Program-made: the position numbers and the translations under genes | Notes under the pieces: generated by a model | Told to the model about the DNA's origin: nothing | Database searches by the model: none | What the model saw: the letters and a program-made list of their open reading frames with translations, nothing else | NCBI GenBank assembly: GCA_030616165.1 | Contig: JAUWXV010000018.1 | Coordinates: 1-28,948, forward strand | DNA: 28,948 nt | Direction: 5' to 3' | From: a bacterium | GTDB taxonomy: Bacteria; SM23-31; JAUVVT01 | In this document: positions 1 to 8,768 of the stretch, piece after piece | How positions within the stretch are numbered: the first letter of the stretch is position 1 | How the letters are laid out: each line of letters begins with the position of its first letter

Positions 1-1587
1 ATTCAAATAAAATCAATAGATCCATTAAATAGTAATGCAATAAATCAATTGATGTTGCAATTGCAAGAAAATCAAAATGATGAAGCTTTAAAAGAACAAA
101 TCAGAGCGCTTGATTTACTTGCTCGAAAGGCTTATTTCACCTATCAATGGCAAATTCGAACCGGTGGATTTTTATTGTTTGCTTTTGTATTAACATTTTT
201 GATTGCTTTAAAATATATGAGTTCTTTAAACGCACAATTACCTGATCTAAATGAGAGTCCTGAATCTGAAAAAACGTGGGAGAATAAGCTGTTAGCGAGA
301 AAATATATACTTTTTAGTGGACTGGGATTGTTTGTTTTAGCTTTTGTTTTAGGTATTTTAGCTGAGAATGAATTATCTACTATTGGGATTGCGAGAAACA
401 AATCAACTAATGAAGCATCAAACTTTCCGAGTCTCGAAGAAATCAAGAGTAATTGGCCTAATTTTCGTGGTCCGGAAGGAATTGGAATTGCCTATAATAC
501 AAATGCACCAATAAAATGGGACGGTAAATCCGGCGAGAATATTTTGTGGAAAACTGAAATCCCGACTCATGGCTATAATTCGCCAATAATTTGGGGGAAA
601 AAAATATTTTTATCTGGAGCAGATCGACAAACACAGGTAGTTTTTTGTTTTGATTCAGATTCGGGCATAATTCTTTGGCAAAAGGAATTAAATGATATTC
701 CTGGTTCTCCAGAAAACAAGCCAAGAATTACGGATGATGCTGGTTATGCAGCTCCTACAATGGCAACGGATGGAACGAGAGTTTTTGTGATTTTTGGAAC
801 TGGAGATGTGGCATGTTTAGACTTTGACGGAAATCGAATTTGGGTAAGAAATCTTGGTGTGCCGGATAATCATTACGGACATTCTTCATCCTTGATCACT
901 TATCAGGATTTGTTACTGGTTCAGTATGATCAAAATACCGGTGGTCATTTAATTGCATTAAAAACAGAAACAGGGGATCTTGTTTACGATCAAACCCGCG
1001 ATACCGAAATATCATGGGCTTCTCCTATTGCTGTCAATACTGGAAATCGATATGAAGTCATTCTTAATTCCAATCCTGACGTTATTTCATATGATCCAAA
1101 AACCGGAAAGGAACTGTGGAGGGTCAATTGTATGTATGGGGAAGTCGCTCCATCGTTGGCTTATGCGGATGGAATCGTATTCGCAGTCAATGAATATGCC
1201 AAATTGGCTGCAATCAAACTGGAAGGAACACCAGAGGTACTATGGGAATCCGATTATGATCTTTCTGAGGTTGCCAGTCCTTTGACTGTAAAAGATTTCG
1301 TTTTTGTAGCCGCAAGCTATGGAACTGTATCTTGTTTTGACAGTAAAATTGGAGAACGTTATTGGTTTCACGATTTTGACGACGGATTTTATTCTTCTCC
1401 AATTTTAGTTGGAGACAACGTGTATTTGATGGATATGACAGGAGTAATGTATATTTTTAAAGCAGATAAGGAATTTAATCTTGTTAATAAATGTGAGCTG
1501 GGTGAAGAAGCTGTGACAATTCCGGCTTTTATGCACAATAGGATTTATATTCGCGGATTTAAAAACCTGTATTGTATTGGTGAATAG
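1..1587 (+). CDS. Membrane-anchored PQQ-type beta-propeller protein, 5' end outside the window
   Basis: The reading frame is open from base 1, so the true start lies upstream; the first possible start inside the window is TTG at 49 (512 codons from there). Counting from 49, a charged helical stretch (about 1-38) precedes two hydrophobic segments (about 41-59 and 86-105). A propeller of PQQ-type blades follows (about 135-510), opening with the WPNFRGPEGIG signature and containing repeated blade ends such as SGIILWQKEL and TGKELWRVN. Proteins of this kind resemble BamB and quinoprotein dehydrogenase propellers, but most do not bind PQQ and I see no dehydrogenase residues. With only the two visible segments the propeller would lie on the same side as the N-terminus, so the missing part may hold another segment that places it outside the cytoplasm. 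The stop lies 9 bases before the NuoE-like gene, which suggests cotranscription with the redox genes. Fold is confident; function is unknown. Confidence 0.85.
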   Translation: MQIKSIDPLNSNAINQLMLQLQENQNDEALKEQIRALDLLARKAYFTYQWQIRTGGFLLFAFVLTFLIALKYMSSLNAQLPDLNESPESEKTWENKLLARKYILFSGLGLFVLAFVLGILAENELSTIGIARNKSTNEASNFPSLEEIKSNWPNFRGPEGIGIAYNTNAPIKWDGKSGENILWKTEIPTHGYNSPIIWGKKIFLSGADRQTQVVFCFDSDSGIILWQKELNDIPGSPENKPRITDDAGYAAPTMATDGTRVFVIFGTGDVACLDFDGNRIWVRNLGVPDNHYGHSSSLITYQDLLLVQYDQNTGGHLIALKTETGDLVYDQTRDTEISWASPIAVNTGNRYEVILNSNPDVISYDPKTGKELWRVNCMYGEVAPSLAYADGIVFAVNEYAKLAAIKLEGTPEVLWESDYDLSEVASPLTVKDFVFVAASYGTVSCFDSKIGERYWFHDFDDGFYSSPILVGDNVYLMDMTGVMYIFKADKEFNLVNKCELGEEAVTIPAFMHNRIYIRGFKNLYCIGE

Positions 1588-1596
1588 AAACAAACT

Positions 1597-2121
1597 ATGA
1601 TTTTAGATAAAGATAATATCTACTCTGACATCGAGCAAATTGTAAGTGAAATTGGGACAGCTAAAAGTGCTGTTATTCCAATTTTACATGCCATTCAGAA
1701 GAAATACAATTATCTTCCCGAAATTGCACTAAGGAGAATTTGCGATACCACAGAAATAACTCCTGCATCCATCACAGGAGTTTCAACATTTTACACTCAA
1801 TTTCGCCACACCCCGGTCGGCAGACATTTGATTTACATGTGCAATGGCACCGCTTGCCATATTAAAGGTTCTGAACTTGTCTATGATGCTTTTTTACGAG
1901 AGTTAAGAATCAAAGGAAATCAAGATACAGACCCGGAAGGTTTATTTACATTGCAAAAAGTATCATGCCTTGGATGCTGTACGATAGCACCTGTTGTGCA
2001 AATCGATGATGTCACCTACGGGCATGTAAAAACCAATAGTGTATCAAAAATTCTACAAGATTTTATTTCATACCAGGGTAAAAAAGTTGAACAAAAAACA
2101 TCTGAAAAAAAAATATACTGA
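1597..2121 (+). CDS. nuoE: NuoE/HydC-like [2Fe-2S] subunit, candidate StnC
   Basis: A 174-residue thioredoxin-like ferredoxin of the complex I 24-kDa family, normal in length. An N-terminal helical bundle (about 1-75, with the typical ILHAIQKKYNYLPE and GVSTFYTQF segments) is followed by the [2Fe-2S] fold. The four ligand cysteines are visible as C-x4-C in CNGTAC and C-x3-C in CLGCC. The family passes electrons between a NuoF-type flavin subunit and partner clusters in the cytoplasm. The ATG at 1597 has only a weak ribosome-binding site; translation may be coupled to the propeller gene 9 bases upstream. Its end overlaps the NuoF-like gene. With that gene and the GltD-like gene it matches an NfnB-type bifurcating transhydrogenase (Stn) better than complex I, since no other complex I subunits are seen. 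Confidence 0.92.
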   Translation: MILDKDNIYSDIEQIVSEIGTAKSAVIPILHAIQKKYNYLPEIALRRICDTTEITPASITGVSTFYTQFRHTPVGRHLIYMCNGTACHIKGSELVYDAFLRELRIKGNQDTDPEGLFTLQKVSCLGCCTIAPVVQIDDVTYGHVKTNSVSKILQDFISYQGKKVEQKTSEKKIY

Positions 2122-3952
2122 AGAAGTTGGTGAAATTAGAATTGGATTGGGTTCTTGTTGTGTTGCCATCGGAAGCAGCAAAGTGCAGCAGGAGTTAGAA
2201 AATAGCCTTGTTGAAACTGGAATTCAAACTCAAGTAAAACGAGTTGGATGTGTGGGAATGTGTCATCGGACCCCTCTTTTAGAGGTTAGACCACCAAATC
2301 AAAAACCAATTCTTTACGATAAAGTTCAGCCAGAAGAAGTGAAGCAGATAATACTCAAACATTATAAACCAAAATCATTTAAAAAACGACTTACAAATGT
2401 AGCAATCGGTTTTTTGGAAAATATCCTGAATGATAATCATTCAAATGGTTTTATCCATCATTCAATCAACACTCGGGACCCTCAAATTGAATCATTTTTA
2501 GGAAGACAAATTCATATTGCCACGGAATATTCTGGTCAAATTGATCCATTGAGTCTTCAGGAATATCGTTCTAAAAACGGTTTTGAAGCACTAAAACAGT
2601 GTTTAAAAGAATATTCCCCAGAAGAAATAATAGAAAATATTAAATCAAGTGGATTGCGAGGGAGAGGTGGAGCTGGATTTCCAACCGGACAAAAATTGCA
2701 AATTGCTCATCAAGCCCAAGATGAAAAAAAATATATCATATGCAATGGTGACGAAGGCGATCCTGGAGCTTTTATGGATCGAATGATTTTAGAATCTTAT
2801 CCATTTCGAGTGATCGAAGGAATGATCATTGCTGCTTTTGCTGTGGGCGCCCATGAGGGATTCTTTTATATTCGTGTTGAGTATCCACTTGCTGTTGAAC
2901 GTGTTAAAAATGCCATTTACCAATGTGAAAAAACTGGATTGCTTGGAGAAAATATTTTGGGCAGCGGATTTTCTCTAAAACTAAAGATTTTTGAAGGTGC
3001 AGGTGCTTTTGTTTGTGGAGAAGAGACCGCTCTTATCGCGTCCATCGAGGGCCGTCGAGGAATGCCAAGCTTCCGGCCGCCCTATCCGGCACAAAAAGGT
3101 TTGTGGGGACATTCAACGTTAGTGAATAACTGCGAAACCTTTGCAGCAGTACCCTGGATAATTAGAAATGGAGCCCAGGCATTTTCAAAATTGGGTACAG
3201 ACAAGAGCAAAGGTACTAAAGTATTTTCATTGGCTGGGAAAGTTGCCCGTGGTGGACTGATTGAAGTTCCAATGGGCATGACCATTCGGGAGATTGTTGA
3301 TGAAATCGGCGGTGGAATAGAAAATGGCAGACAATTCAAGGCTGTTCAAATTGGTGGCCCTTCAGGTGGGTGTATCCCTGTTGAATTAGCGGATACCAAA
3401 GTTGATTACGAAGATTTGACTAAAGCCGGTGCTATGATGGGATCGGGCGGTTTATTAGTGATGGATGAAAATGATTGTATGGTAGACATTGCCCGATATT
3501 TTCTTACTTTTACTTGCAGTCAATCCTGTGGTAAATGCACCTATTGTCGTATTGGTATCCACCATATGCTAACGATTTTAGAAAAAATTTGCGCTGGCAA
3601 GGGGACACAATCTGACTTGCAAAAACTTGAAATAATTGCTCATAAAACCAAGCAAGGAAGTCTGTGTGGATTAGGGAAAACCGCTCCAAATCCAATATTG
3701 ACTACTTTAACATATTTTCGAGATGAGTATGAAGCACATTTGGACGGGATTTGTCCGGCGAAACGGTGTAGAGATTTAATATCATATGCTATAGATGATA
3801 GTTGTATCGGCTGCACCATTTGCGCACAAAGGTGCCCCGTGAATGCAATAACGATTACACCTTATCAAAAGCATTCTATTAATCAAGATTTATGTACAAA
3901 ATGTGGCACCTGTAAACAGGTTTGCCCAACAGAATCTGTTGTAATTTTATAA
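2087..3952 (+). CDS. nuoF: NuoF/HydB-like NAD-binding flavoprotein with N- and C-terminal ferredoxin domains, candidate StnB
   Basis: A 621-residue NuoF of the extended type found in bifurcating hydrogenases and transhydrogenases. Domains in order: a thioredoxin-like [2Fe-2S] domain (about 1-110, cysteines in GSCC and GCVGMCHR); the FMN/NAD core with GRGGAGFPTG (192-201) and the GDEGDPGAFMDR loop; the [4Fe-4S] site with SCGKCTYC and a later CGLG; and a C-terminal 2x[4Fe-4S] ferredoxin (C573, 576, 579, 583 and C603, 606, 609, 613). Reaction by family: NAD(H) oxidation or reduction at FMN. I prefer the TTG start at 2087, which overlaps the NuoE-like gene by 35 bases; GTG at 2039 is also open but adds a non-conserved leader. 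The next gene starts 2 bases after the stop. Family is certain; assignment to a Stn-type complex rests on the neighbour. Confidence 0.93.
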   Translation: MNKKHLKKKYTEEVGEIRIGLGSCCVAIGSSKVQQELENSLVETGIQTQVKRVGCVGMCHRTPLLEVRPPNQKPILYDKVQPEEVKQIILKHYKPKSFKKRLTNVAIGFLENILNDNHSNGFIHHSINTRDPQIESFLGRQIHIATEYSGQIDPLSLQEYRSKNGFEALKQCLKEYSPEEIIENIKSSGLRGRGGAGFPTGQKLQIAHQAQDEKKYIICNGDEGDPGAFMDRMILESYPFRVIEGMIIAAFAVGAHEGFFYIRVEYPLAVERVKNAIYQCEKTGLLGENILGSGFSLKLKIFEGAGAFVCGEETALIASIEGRRGMPSFRPPYPAQKGLWGHSTLVNNCETFAAVPWIIRNGAQAFSKLGTDKSKGTKVFSLAGKVARGGLIEVPMGMTIREIVDEIGGGIENGRQFKAVQIGGPSGGCIPVELADTKVDYEDLTKAGAMMGSGGLLVMDENDCMVDIARYFLTFTCSQSCGKCTYCRIGIHHMLTILEKICAGKGTQSDLQKLEIIAHKTKQGSLCGLGKTAPNPILTTLTYFRDEYEAHLDGICPAKRCRDLISYAIDDSCIGCTICAQRCPVNAITITPYQKHSINQDLCTKCGTCKQVCPTESVVIL

Positions 3953-3954
3953 AA

Positions 3955-5550
3955 ATGATAAATTTGACCTTAAATAATCAGCAACTTTCAGTCACAGGTG
4001 GCAGCACAATTTTGGATGCTGCTAAAAATTTGGGGATCAATATTCCAACGCTGTGCCATTTTAATGGATACAAATCCAATACTTCCTGCATGATTTGTGT
4101 AGTTCATGAACTAAAAACAGATTCGCTGATTCCTGCATGTTCCATGCCTGTAGAAGAAGGAATGCAAATTGAAACGAGTAATGAAAGAGTGTGGGAAGCA
4201 CGTAAAGATACTCTTGATCTTTTGTTAAGCGAGCATGTTGGAGATTGTGAAGCACCGTGTCAGAGGGCTTGTCCAGCTAATATGAACATTCCACTGATGA
4301 TCAGGCAGATTCAAGAGAAAAATTTTGAAGAAGCAATAATTACTGTTAAAAAAGATATCGCTTTTCCAGCCGTTTTGGGCCGTATCTGTCCCGCTCCCTG
4401 TGAAAGAGGTTGTCATCGAAAATATTATGATAATCCCGTTTCAATATGCTATTTAAAAAGATTTGCTGCTGATGTCGACCTGGCTAAGGAATCACAGTAT
4501 AGGCCTTACGTAAAACCAAATTCAGGAAAAAAAGTCGCCATTATTGGCGCTGGTCCCACAGGACTTTCTGCCGCTTATTACATTGCTCAATTTGGACATT
4601 ACTGTTGTATTTTTGACCGGAATAGCAAACCAGGTGGATTGCTTCAATACGAAGTCCATGATGAAAAATTACCAAAATCTATTTTAAATGCAGAGATTGA
4701 ACAAATACTTGAATTGGGAGTTGAACTCAGATTGAAACAAACACTGGGTAAAAATCTTAATATAAGTGAATTAAAAGATGATTACAATGCAGTTGTTCTT
4801 GCTTTAGGTAAAACGGATCCGAATTTATTCAAAAATTCTGAAATTGAACTTTCTTCCCGCGGAATTGTGGTTAACAGAAAAACCTATGAAACCAATGTTC
4901 CCGGAATATTTACCGGTGGAAATGCAATTTCAGAAGGGAAAATGGCAATTCGTTCAGTTGCACACGGGAAATACATCGCTAATTCTGTAAACCAATTTGT
5001 AAATGGTCGGACCATCACAGGGCATCCTCAAAGATTTAATTCAGTTTTGGGAAAATTACAGGATGGCGAAGCGGAAGAATTCATCAAAGAGGCGGAAGTG
5101 TTCAACCGAGTAGTACCTGCTGAAAGTTTTGAGATAGGTTATTCTGTCAATGAATCTGTAAAAGAATCAAAAAGATGCTTTCATTGCGATTGTCGAAAAC
5201 CTGAATCCTGCAAATTAAGACAATATTCTGATGAGTATGGGGCAAATCAAAGACAGTTTAAGTTTGGTCAAAGAAAACGATTTCAAAAAAATGTAAAGCA
5301 TGATTTAATTATTCTTGAACCAGGTAAATGTATTAAATGTAACTTATGTATTGAAATTACGAAAAAAGCAGGAGAAAAGCTTAGCTTCACATTTATTAAC
5401 CGTGGATTTGATGTTCAACTGACTGTTCCATTCAATGAATCTCTGAATAATGGACTTCAAAAAGTGGCAAAGGAATGTGTTGAAGCCTGTCCAACTGCAG
5501 CATTAGCTTGGCGAAACGGTGAGGAGGAATCGGATATTGATAAAAAATAA
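3955..5550 (+). CDS. [2Fe-2S] ferredoxin fused to a GltD/NfnB-like FAD oxidoreductase, candidate StnA
   Basis: A 531-residue fusion. The N-terminal ferredoxin has a textbook NuoG-type [2Fe-2S] site (C34, C45, C48, C62; spacing 10, 2, 13). A cysteine-rich linker of GltD type follows (H94, C98, C102, C106 before P, then RICPAPCERGCHR). The flavin domain has the GAGPTG dinucleotide motif (198-203) and a late GIFTGGNA segment. At the C-terminus, C459-x2-C462-x2-C465 and C508-x3-C512-P could hold one cluster. NfnB-type subunits carry the bifurcating FAD and use NADP(H); StnA of the Sporomusa-type Nfn has this architecture beside NuoE- and NuoF-like partners. The ATG at 3955 is preferred over TTG at 3922, which lies inside the NuoF-like gene. 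The NuoG-type C-terminal motif is reduced: the usual fourth cysteine after C465 is threonine. It could instead be a different NAD(P)H:ferredoxin oxidoreductase; no partner dehydrogenase is seen. Confidence 0.88.
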   Translation: MINLTLNNQQLSVTGGSTILDAAKNLGINIPTLCHFNGYKSNTSCMICVVHELKTDSLIPACSMPVEEGMQIETSNERVWEARKDTLDLLLSEHVGDCEAPCQRACPANMNIPLMIRQIQEKNFEEAIITVKKDIAFPAVLGRICPAPCERGCHRKYYDNPVSICYLKRFAADVDLAKESQYRPYVKPNSGKKVAIIGAGPTGLSAAYYIAQFGHYCCIFDRNSKPGGLLQYEVHDEKLPKSILNAEIEQILELGVELRLKQTLGKNLNISELKDDYNAVVLALGKTDPNLFKNSEIELSSRGIVVNRKTYETNVPGIFTGGNAISEGKMAIRSVAHGKYIANSVNQFVNGRTITGHPQRFNSVLGKLQDGEAEEFIKEAEVFNRVVPAESFEIGYSVNESVKESKRCFHCDCRKPESCKLRQYSDEYGANQRQFKFGQRKRFQKNVKHDLIILEPGKCIKCNLCIEITKKAGEKLSFTFINRGFDVQLTVPFNESLNNGLQKVAKECVEACPTAALAWRNGEEESDIDKK

Positions 5551-6700
5551 ATCAATATTTTTAATATTTATTTTATGCTATCTCTTTTTAGCCTGTTCTG
5601 AAAAAAAGGAATCTGAAATTACAGTCAAAAATGTTGAAACAGCATATTGGCCCATTTTTCGGGGTGATCAGAATTTATCCGGAGTTACTAACGAACTACT
5701 TCCTGATAAACTGGAATTGCTTTGGTCCTTTAAAACAAAATATGATATTATTTCATCACCGGTAATCGGTTTTGGAAATGTCTATATCGGATCTACCGAT
5801 GGAAAAGTATATTCAATAGATTTACTCAATGGGAAAAAAGTATGGGAGTTTAACACAGAAGATGATATTGAGGCTTCTCCGCTTCTGCTTGATCAAACTA
5901 TTTATATCGGTAATCTGAGCGGTACCTTTTTTGCGCTCAATGCTCTCTCTGGCCGGATAGAATGGAAATATGAAATAAGTGGTGAAATAATAGGTTCGGC
6001 AAATTGGGCTGCTGTTCCCAATAGTTCGAAAAAACAGGTTTTAGTCGGCAGTTATGATACAAAAATGTATTGCTTTGATGCTGAAACCGGCGAATTGAAA
6101 TGGACTTACGAAACAGATTATTACATCAATGGTGCTCCTGCAACAGATGGTCAACATGTTGTATTTGGCGGCTGCGATGAAAAACTTTATATCCTTTCGG
6201 TTATCGATGGAACGAAAAAGGGAGAAGTGTGGGCAGGTTCGTATATTGCCGGTTCTGCTGCATTGTTGGATAATCGCGCTTATGTCGGTCATTATGACAG
6301 TAAATTAGTTTGTATAGATTTAGTTGAACAGAAAATTGTTTGGGAATATGAGGATGAAGAGCGCAGAGGAGAATTTTTCTCTTCGCCTGCTGTTGGAAAA
6401 GACCGGATTATCATTGGCTCACGTGATTATTTCTTACACTGTGTAGATCGAGAAACAGGACAAAAAATCTGGAAATTTCAAACTCGTGATGAAGTGGATA
6501 GTTCGCCTGTAATCGTTAACGATAAAGTTGTTTTTGGTTCGACAGATGGAAGATTATATATGCTCAATTTAGAGGATGGAAGAGAAATCTGGTCTTATGA
6601 AATTGGAGCTCCAATCATTGGATGTCCTGCAGTATCAGGAGGGATGATTGTCATTGGAGCTGAAGATGGCTGTGTATATGCTTTTGGAGAAAATAAATGA
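5537..6700 (+). CDS. PQQ-type beta-propeller lipoprotein (BamB-like fold)
   Basis: A 387-residue lipoprotein counted from TTG at 5537, which has GAGGAGG at 5521-5527 nine bases upstream. The GTG at 5519 precedes that site and is unlikely to be the start. The N-terminus is a lipoprotein signal (positive residues, a hydrophobic run and the lipobox-like FLAC), so the mature protein should be lipid-anchored outside the cytoplasm. From about residue 35 there are seven or eight PQQ-type blades, opening with WPIFRGDQNLSG and repeating units such as GKVYSIDLLNGKKVWEF and GRLYMLNLEDGREIW. It overlaps the end of the flavoprotein gene by 14 bases and the next gene by 4, so it is translationally coupled within the redox operon. 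BamB is the structural relative, but a role in outer-membrane assembly is not shown. A scaffold or binding role beside a cytoplasmic redox complex is only inference. Confidence 0.87.
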   Translation: MIKNKSIFLIFILCYLFLACSEKKESEITVKNVETAYWPIFRGDQNLSGVTNELLPDKLELLWSFKTKYDIISSPVIGFGNVYIGSTDGKVYSIDLLNGKKVWEFNTEDDIEASPLLLDQTIYIGNLSGTFFALNALSGRIEWKYEISGEIIGSANWAAVPNSSKKQVLVGSYDTKMYCFDAETGELKWTYETDYYINGAPATDGQHVVFGGCDEKLYILSVIDGTKKGEVWAGSYIAGSAALLDNRAYVGHYDSKLVCIDLVEQKIVWEYEDEERRGEFFSSPAVGKDRIIIGSRDYFLHCVDRETGQKIWKFQTRDEVDSSPVIVNDKVVFGSTDGRLYMLNLEDGREIWSYEIGAPIIGCPAVSGGMIVIGAEDGCVYAFGENK

Positions 6701-7989
6701 AAATTGTTCACATAGTTCCGGGTTCTGGCGGAACCTTCTATTGCCAAAATTGCATGAGAGACATTGAGCTGATTGAATCACTCAAAGCACTTGGACATGA
6801 AATTTACATAGTACCCATGTATTTGCCCATAAGTGTCGATGATCACGAGAAAGTAGATGACATACCTGTTTTCTATGGTGCGATCAATATTTACCTCAAG
6901 GAAAAATTACCATTTTATCGCTATGCACCAATGTGGTTGGAAAAACTTTTTGATTCTCAACTATTATTGCGGTTTGCGGCAAAAAAATCTGGATCAACAC
7001 GTCCGTCAGGGATGGAAGATATGACAATTTCGATGTTAATGGGAGAGGAGGGTCGGCAAGCATCAGAATTGGATCATCTGATTAAATTTCTAAAAAGAAA
7101 GATTAAACCGGATATAGTTCATCTTTCCAATGCGCTTTTACTTGGACTTGCCCGTCGATTAAAAAATGATCTTAGTACAAAAGTTATTTGTTTTCTGCAA
7201 GATGAGAATGAGTGGATTGATCCGATGAGTGAAGAATATCAAAAGAGGATTTGGGATTTGATAGCAGAAAGAGCAGTTGATGTGGACATGTTCGTCGCTG
7301 CCAGTAATTATTATTCTGAAAAGTCAAAAGCACTGCTTAAAATACCGGCTGAAAAAATAAATGTAGTTTACGACGGGATTAATTTAGATGGTTACGAAAC
7401 ATCTTCCCTTCCATTCGATCCGCCTGTGATTGGTTATTTATGCAGGATGTCGGAATATTTTGGTTTAGGGATTATTGTCGATGCTTTTATTCGTTTAAAG
7501 CAGAACGTACGTATTAAGGATTTGAAACTTTACTTAACCGGTGGATATACAAGTGACGATAAAATTTTTGTCAACGAAATATTAAAGAAAATTTCTAAGT
7601 TTGGTTTTGAAAAGGATGTTAAGATATTTGAAGAATTTAATAAGGGAAATCGGATACAATTTTTAAGATCTCTCACTTTGCTTTCTGTTCCAGTACCAAC
7701 TGGTGAAGCATTTGGAGCTTATCAATTAGAGGCATTGGCGGCTGGTGTCCCGATTGTTCAGCCGAATATTGGCGGTTACCCCGAATTTATCGAAGCGACT
7801 GGTGGAGGCATCATTTACGAACCCAATGATAGTGAAAATCTTGCAAAGGCTGTGGCTTCTCTATTAACCAAACCGGATCAGGTTCGTAAATTCGGAGCAC
7901 AAGGCAGAAAATCTGTTCTGGAAAAGTATTCAATGAGCGATATGGCAAAAAAAATTATCAAAGTATACGAGAGCATAATAAACAATTAG
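6697..7989 (+). CDS. GT4-family glycosyltransferase
   Basis: A 430-residue GT-B fold glycosyltransferase. The N-terminal domain begins MKIVHIVPGSGGTFYCQNC, the donor-loop type start of group 1 transferases. The C-terminal domain has the E-x7-E site in EAFGAYQLE followed by ALAAGVPIVQPNIGGYPE, which contacts the nucleotide-sugar donor and retains anomeric configuration in this family. There is no signal peptide or membrane segment, so it should act in the cytoplasm or at the inner face of the membrane. The start overlaps the preceding stop as ATGA, showing coupling to the propeller lipoprotein gene. Donor and acceptor cannot be read from the sequence. Placement before an ABC exporter would fit glycosylation of an exported glycolipid or envelope component, as inference. 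Confidence 0.9.
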   Translation: MKIVHIVPGSGGTFYCQNCMRDIELIESLKALGHEIYIVPMYLPISVDDHEKVDDIPVFYGAINIYLKEKLPFYRYAPMWLEKLFDSQLLLRFAAKKSGSTRPSGMEDMTISMLMGEEGRQASELDHLIKFLKRKIKPDIVHLSNALLLGLARRLKNDLSTKVICFLQDENEWIDPMSEEYQKRIWDLIAERAVDVDMFVAASNYYSEKSKALLKIPAEKINVVYDGINLDGYETSSLPFDPPVIGYLCRMSEYFGLGIIVDAFIRLKQNVRIKDLKLYLTGGYTSDDKIFVNEILKKISKFGFEKDVKIFEEFNKGNRIQFLRSLTLLSVPVPTGEAFGAYQLEALAAGVPIVQPNIGGYPEFIEATGGGIIYEPNDSENLAKAVASLLTKPDQVRKFGAQGRKSVLEKYSMSDMAKKIIKVYESIINN

Positions 7990-8021
7990 GCAACTAAGTT
8001 TACCAAGCTGCAATGATTGAC

Positions 8022-8051
8022 TTTGACTAAGATTTGTATCTTAGAACTTTG
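8022..8051 (+). promoter_or_regulatory. Promoter-like site and 7-bp inverted repeat before the ABC ATPase gene
   Basis: The 86-base gap before the ABC ATPase gene holds TTTG at 8022-8025 and GAACTTTG at 8044-8051, 18 bases apart. This is close to the Bacteroidota pattern TTTG ... TAnnTTTG, with one mismatch in the second box. Between them lies a perfect inverted repeat, CTAAGAT / ATCTTAG (8027-8033 and 8038-8044), which could be an operator. There is no T-run after it, so a terminator is unlikely. The site could start a separate ABC transcript within the gene train. The match is short and could be chance. Confidence 0.3.
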
Positions 8052-8075
8052 TGGCAAAAAAAATGAGATCAAATA

Positions 8076-8768
8076 ATGTTACTCGAACTAAAAAATATCG
8101 AAAAAAAATATTATACTCCTTCTGGCAAAGTGCCTGTAACCATACTAAATAACATTTCTCTTCAAGTAGAGCAAGGAGAAGCAATTGCTGTGGTTGGGCC
8201 TTCCGGTTCAGGAAAAAGTACCCTATTGAATATTATTGGCGCGCTGGACAAACCTACTTCGGGATCTGTGAATTTTAATGGAAAAAATCTGGCTACAATG
8301 AATGAAAATGAATTAGCAAATATAAGAAATATGGAAATTGGATTTATCTTTCAACTCCACCATCTACTGCCACAGTGCACGGTTCTTGAAAATGTTTTAA
8401 TTCCAACGATTCCTCAGAAAAAGAAAAAAAATAATAAGGAATTTAGAAATCGAGCGAAAATATTATTAGGAAAAGTTGGCCTTGAAAATCATTTTGATTA
8501 CTTTCCTGCCCGGTTATCCAGTGGTGAACAGCAGCGTGTTGCAGTAGTTCGTGCTCTTATTAATCAACCAAGATTAGTTTTAGCGGATGAACCTACAGGT
8601 TCACTTGATCAAACTTCGGCTGATAATTTAGGTCAGATTTTGATTGATTTAAATAAAGCAGAAAATGTGACATTAATTGTGGTGACGCATTCACTTGATT
8701 TAGCCGAGAGAATGAATACAGTTTACAATCTTCAAAATGGAAGATTGGAAGTATATAAAAAATCATGA
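8076..8768 (+). CDS. ABC transporter ATP-binding protein, MacB/LolD type
   Basis: A 230-residue ABC ATPase of the MacB/LolD/FtsE group, normal in length. Visible motifs are Walker A GPSGSGKST, the Q-loop region FIFQLHHLLPQCTVLENV, the signature LSSGEQQRVAVVRAL (one change from LSGGEQQR), Walker B LVLADEPTGSLD, and the H-loop VVTHS. These ATPases power mechanotransmission exporters or lipoprotein extraction with an FtsX-type permease, which is encoded next. The gene starts 86 bases after the glycosyltransferase gene with no strong ribosome-binding site. A 282-base gap, unusually long for this family, separates it from the permease gene. The transported substrate is unknown. Confidence 0.93.
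   Translation: MLLELKNIEKKYYTPSGKVPVTILNNISLQVEQGEAIAVVGPSGSGKSTLLNIIGALDKPTSGSVNFNGKNLATMNENELANIRNMEIGFIFQLHHLLPQCTVLENVLIPTIPQKKKKNNKEFRNRAKILLGKVGLENHFDYFPARLSSGEQQRVAVVRALINQPRLVLADEPTGSLDQTSADNLGQILIDLNKAENVTLIVVTHSLDLAERMNTVYNLQNGRLEVYKKS

Noticed and set aside
2039-2086. GTG start for the NuoF-like gene
   Set aside because: It adds 16 residues that are simply the out-of-frame end of the NuoE-like gene and show no family resemblance; TTG at 2087 is closer to the conserved domain.
1597-5550. Complex I (Nuo) operon
   Set aside because: Only NuoE- and NuoF-like subunits are present. The third gene has a GltD/NfnB-like flavin domain, not the NuoG molybdopterin-type fold, and no membrane subunits follow.
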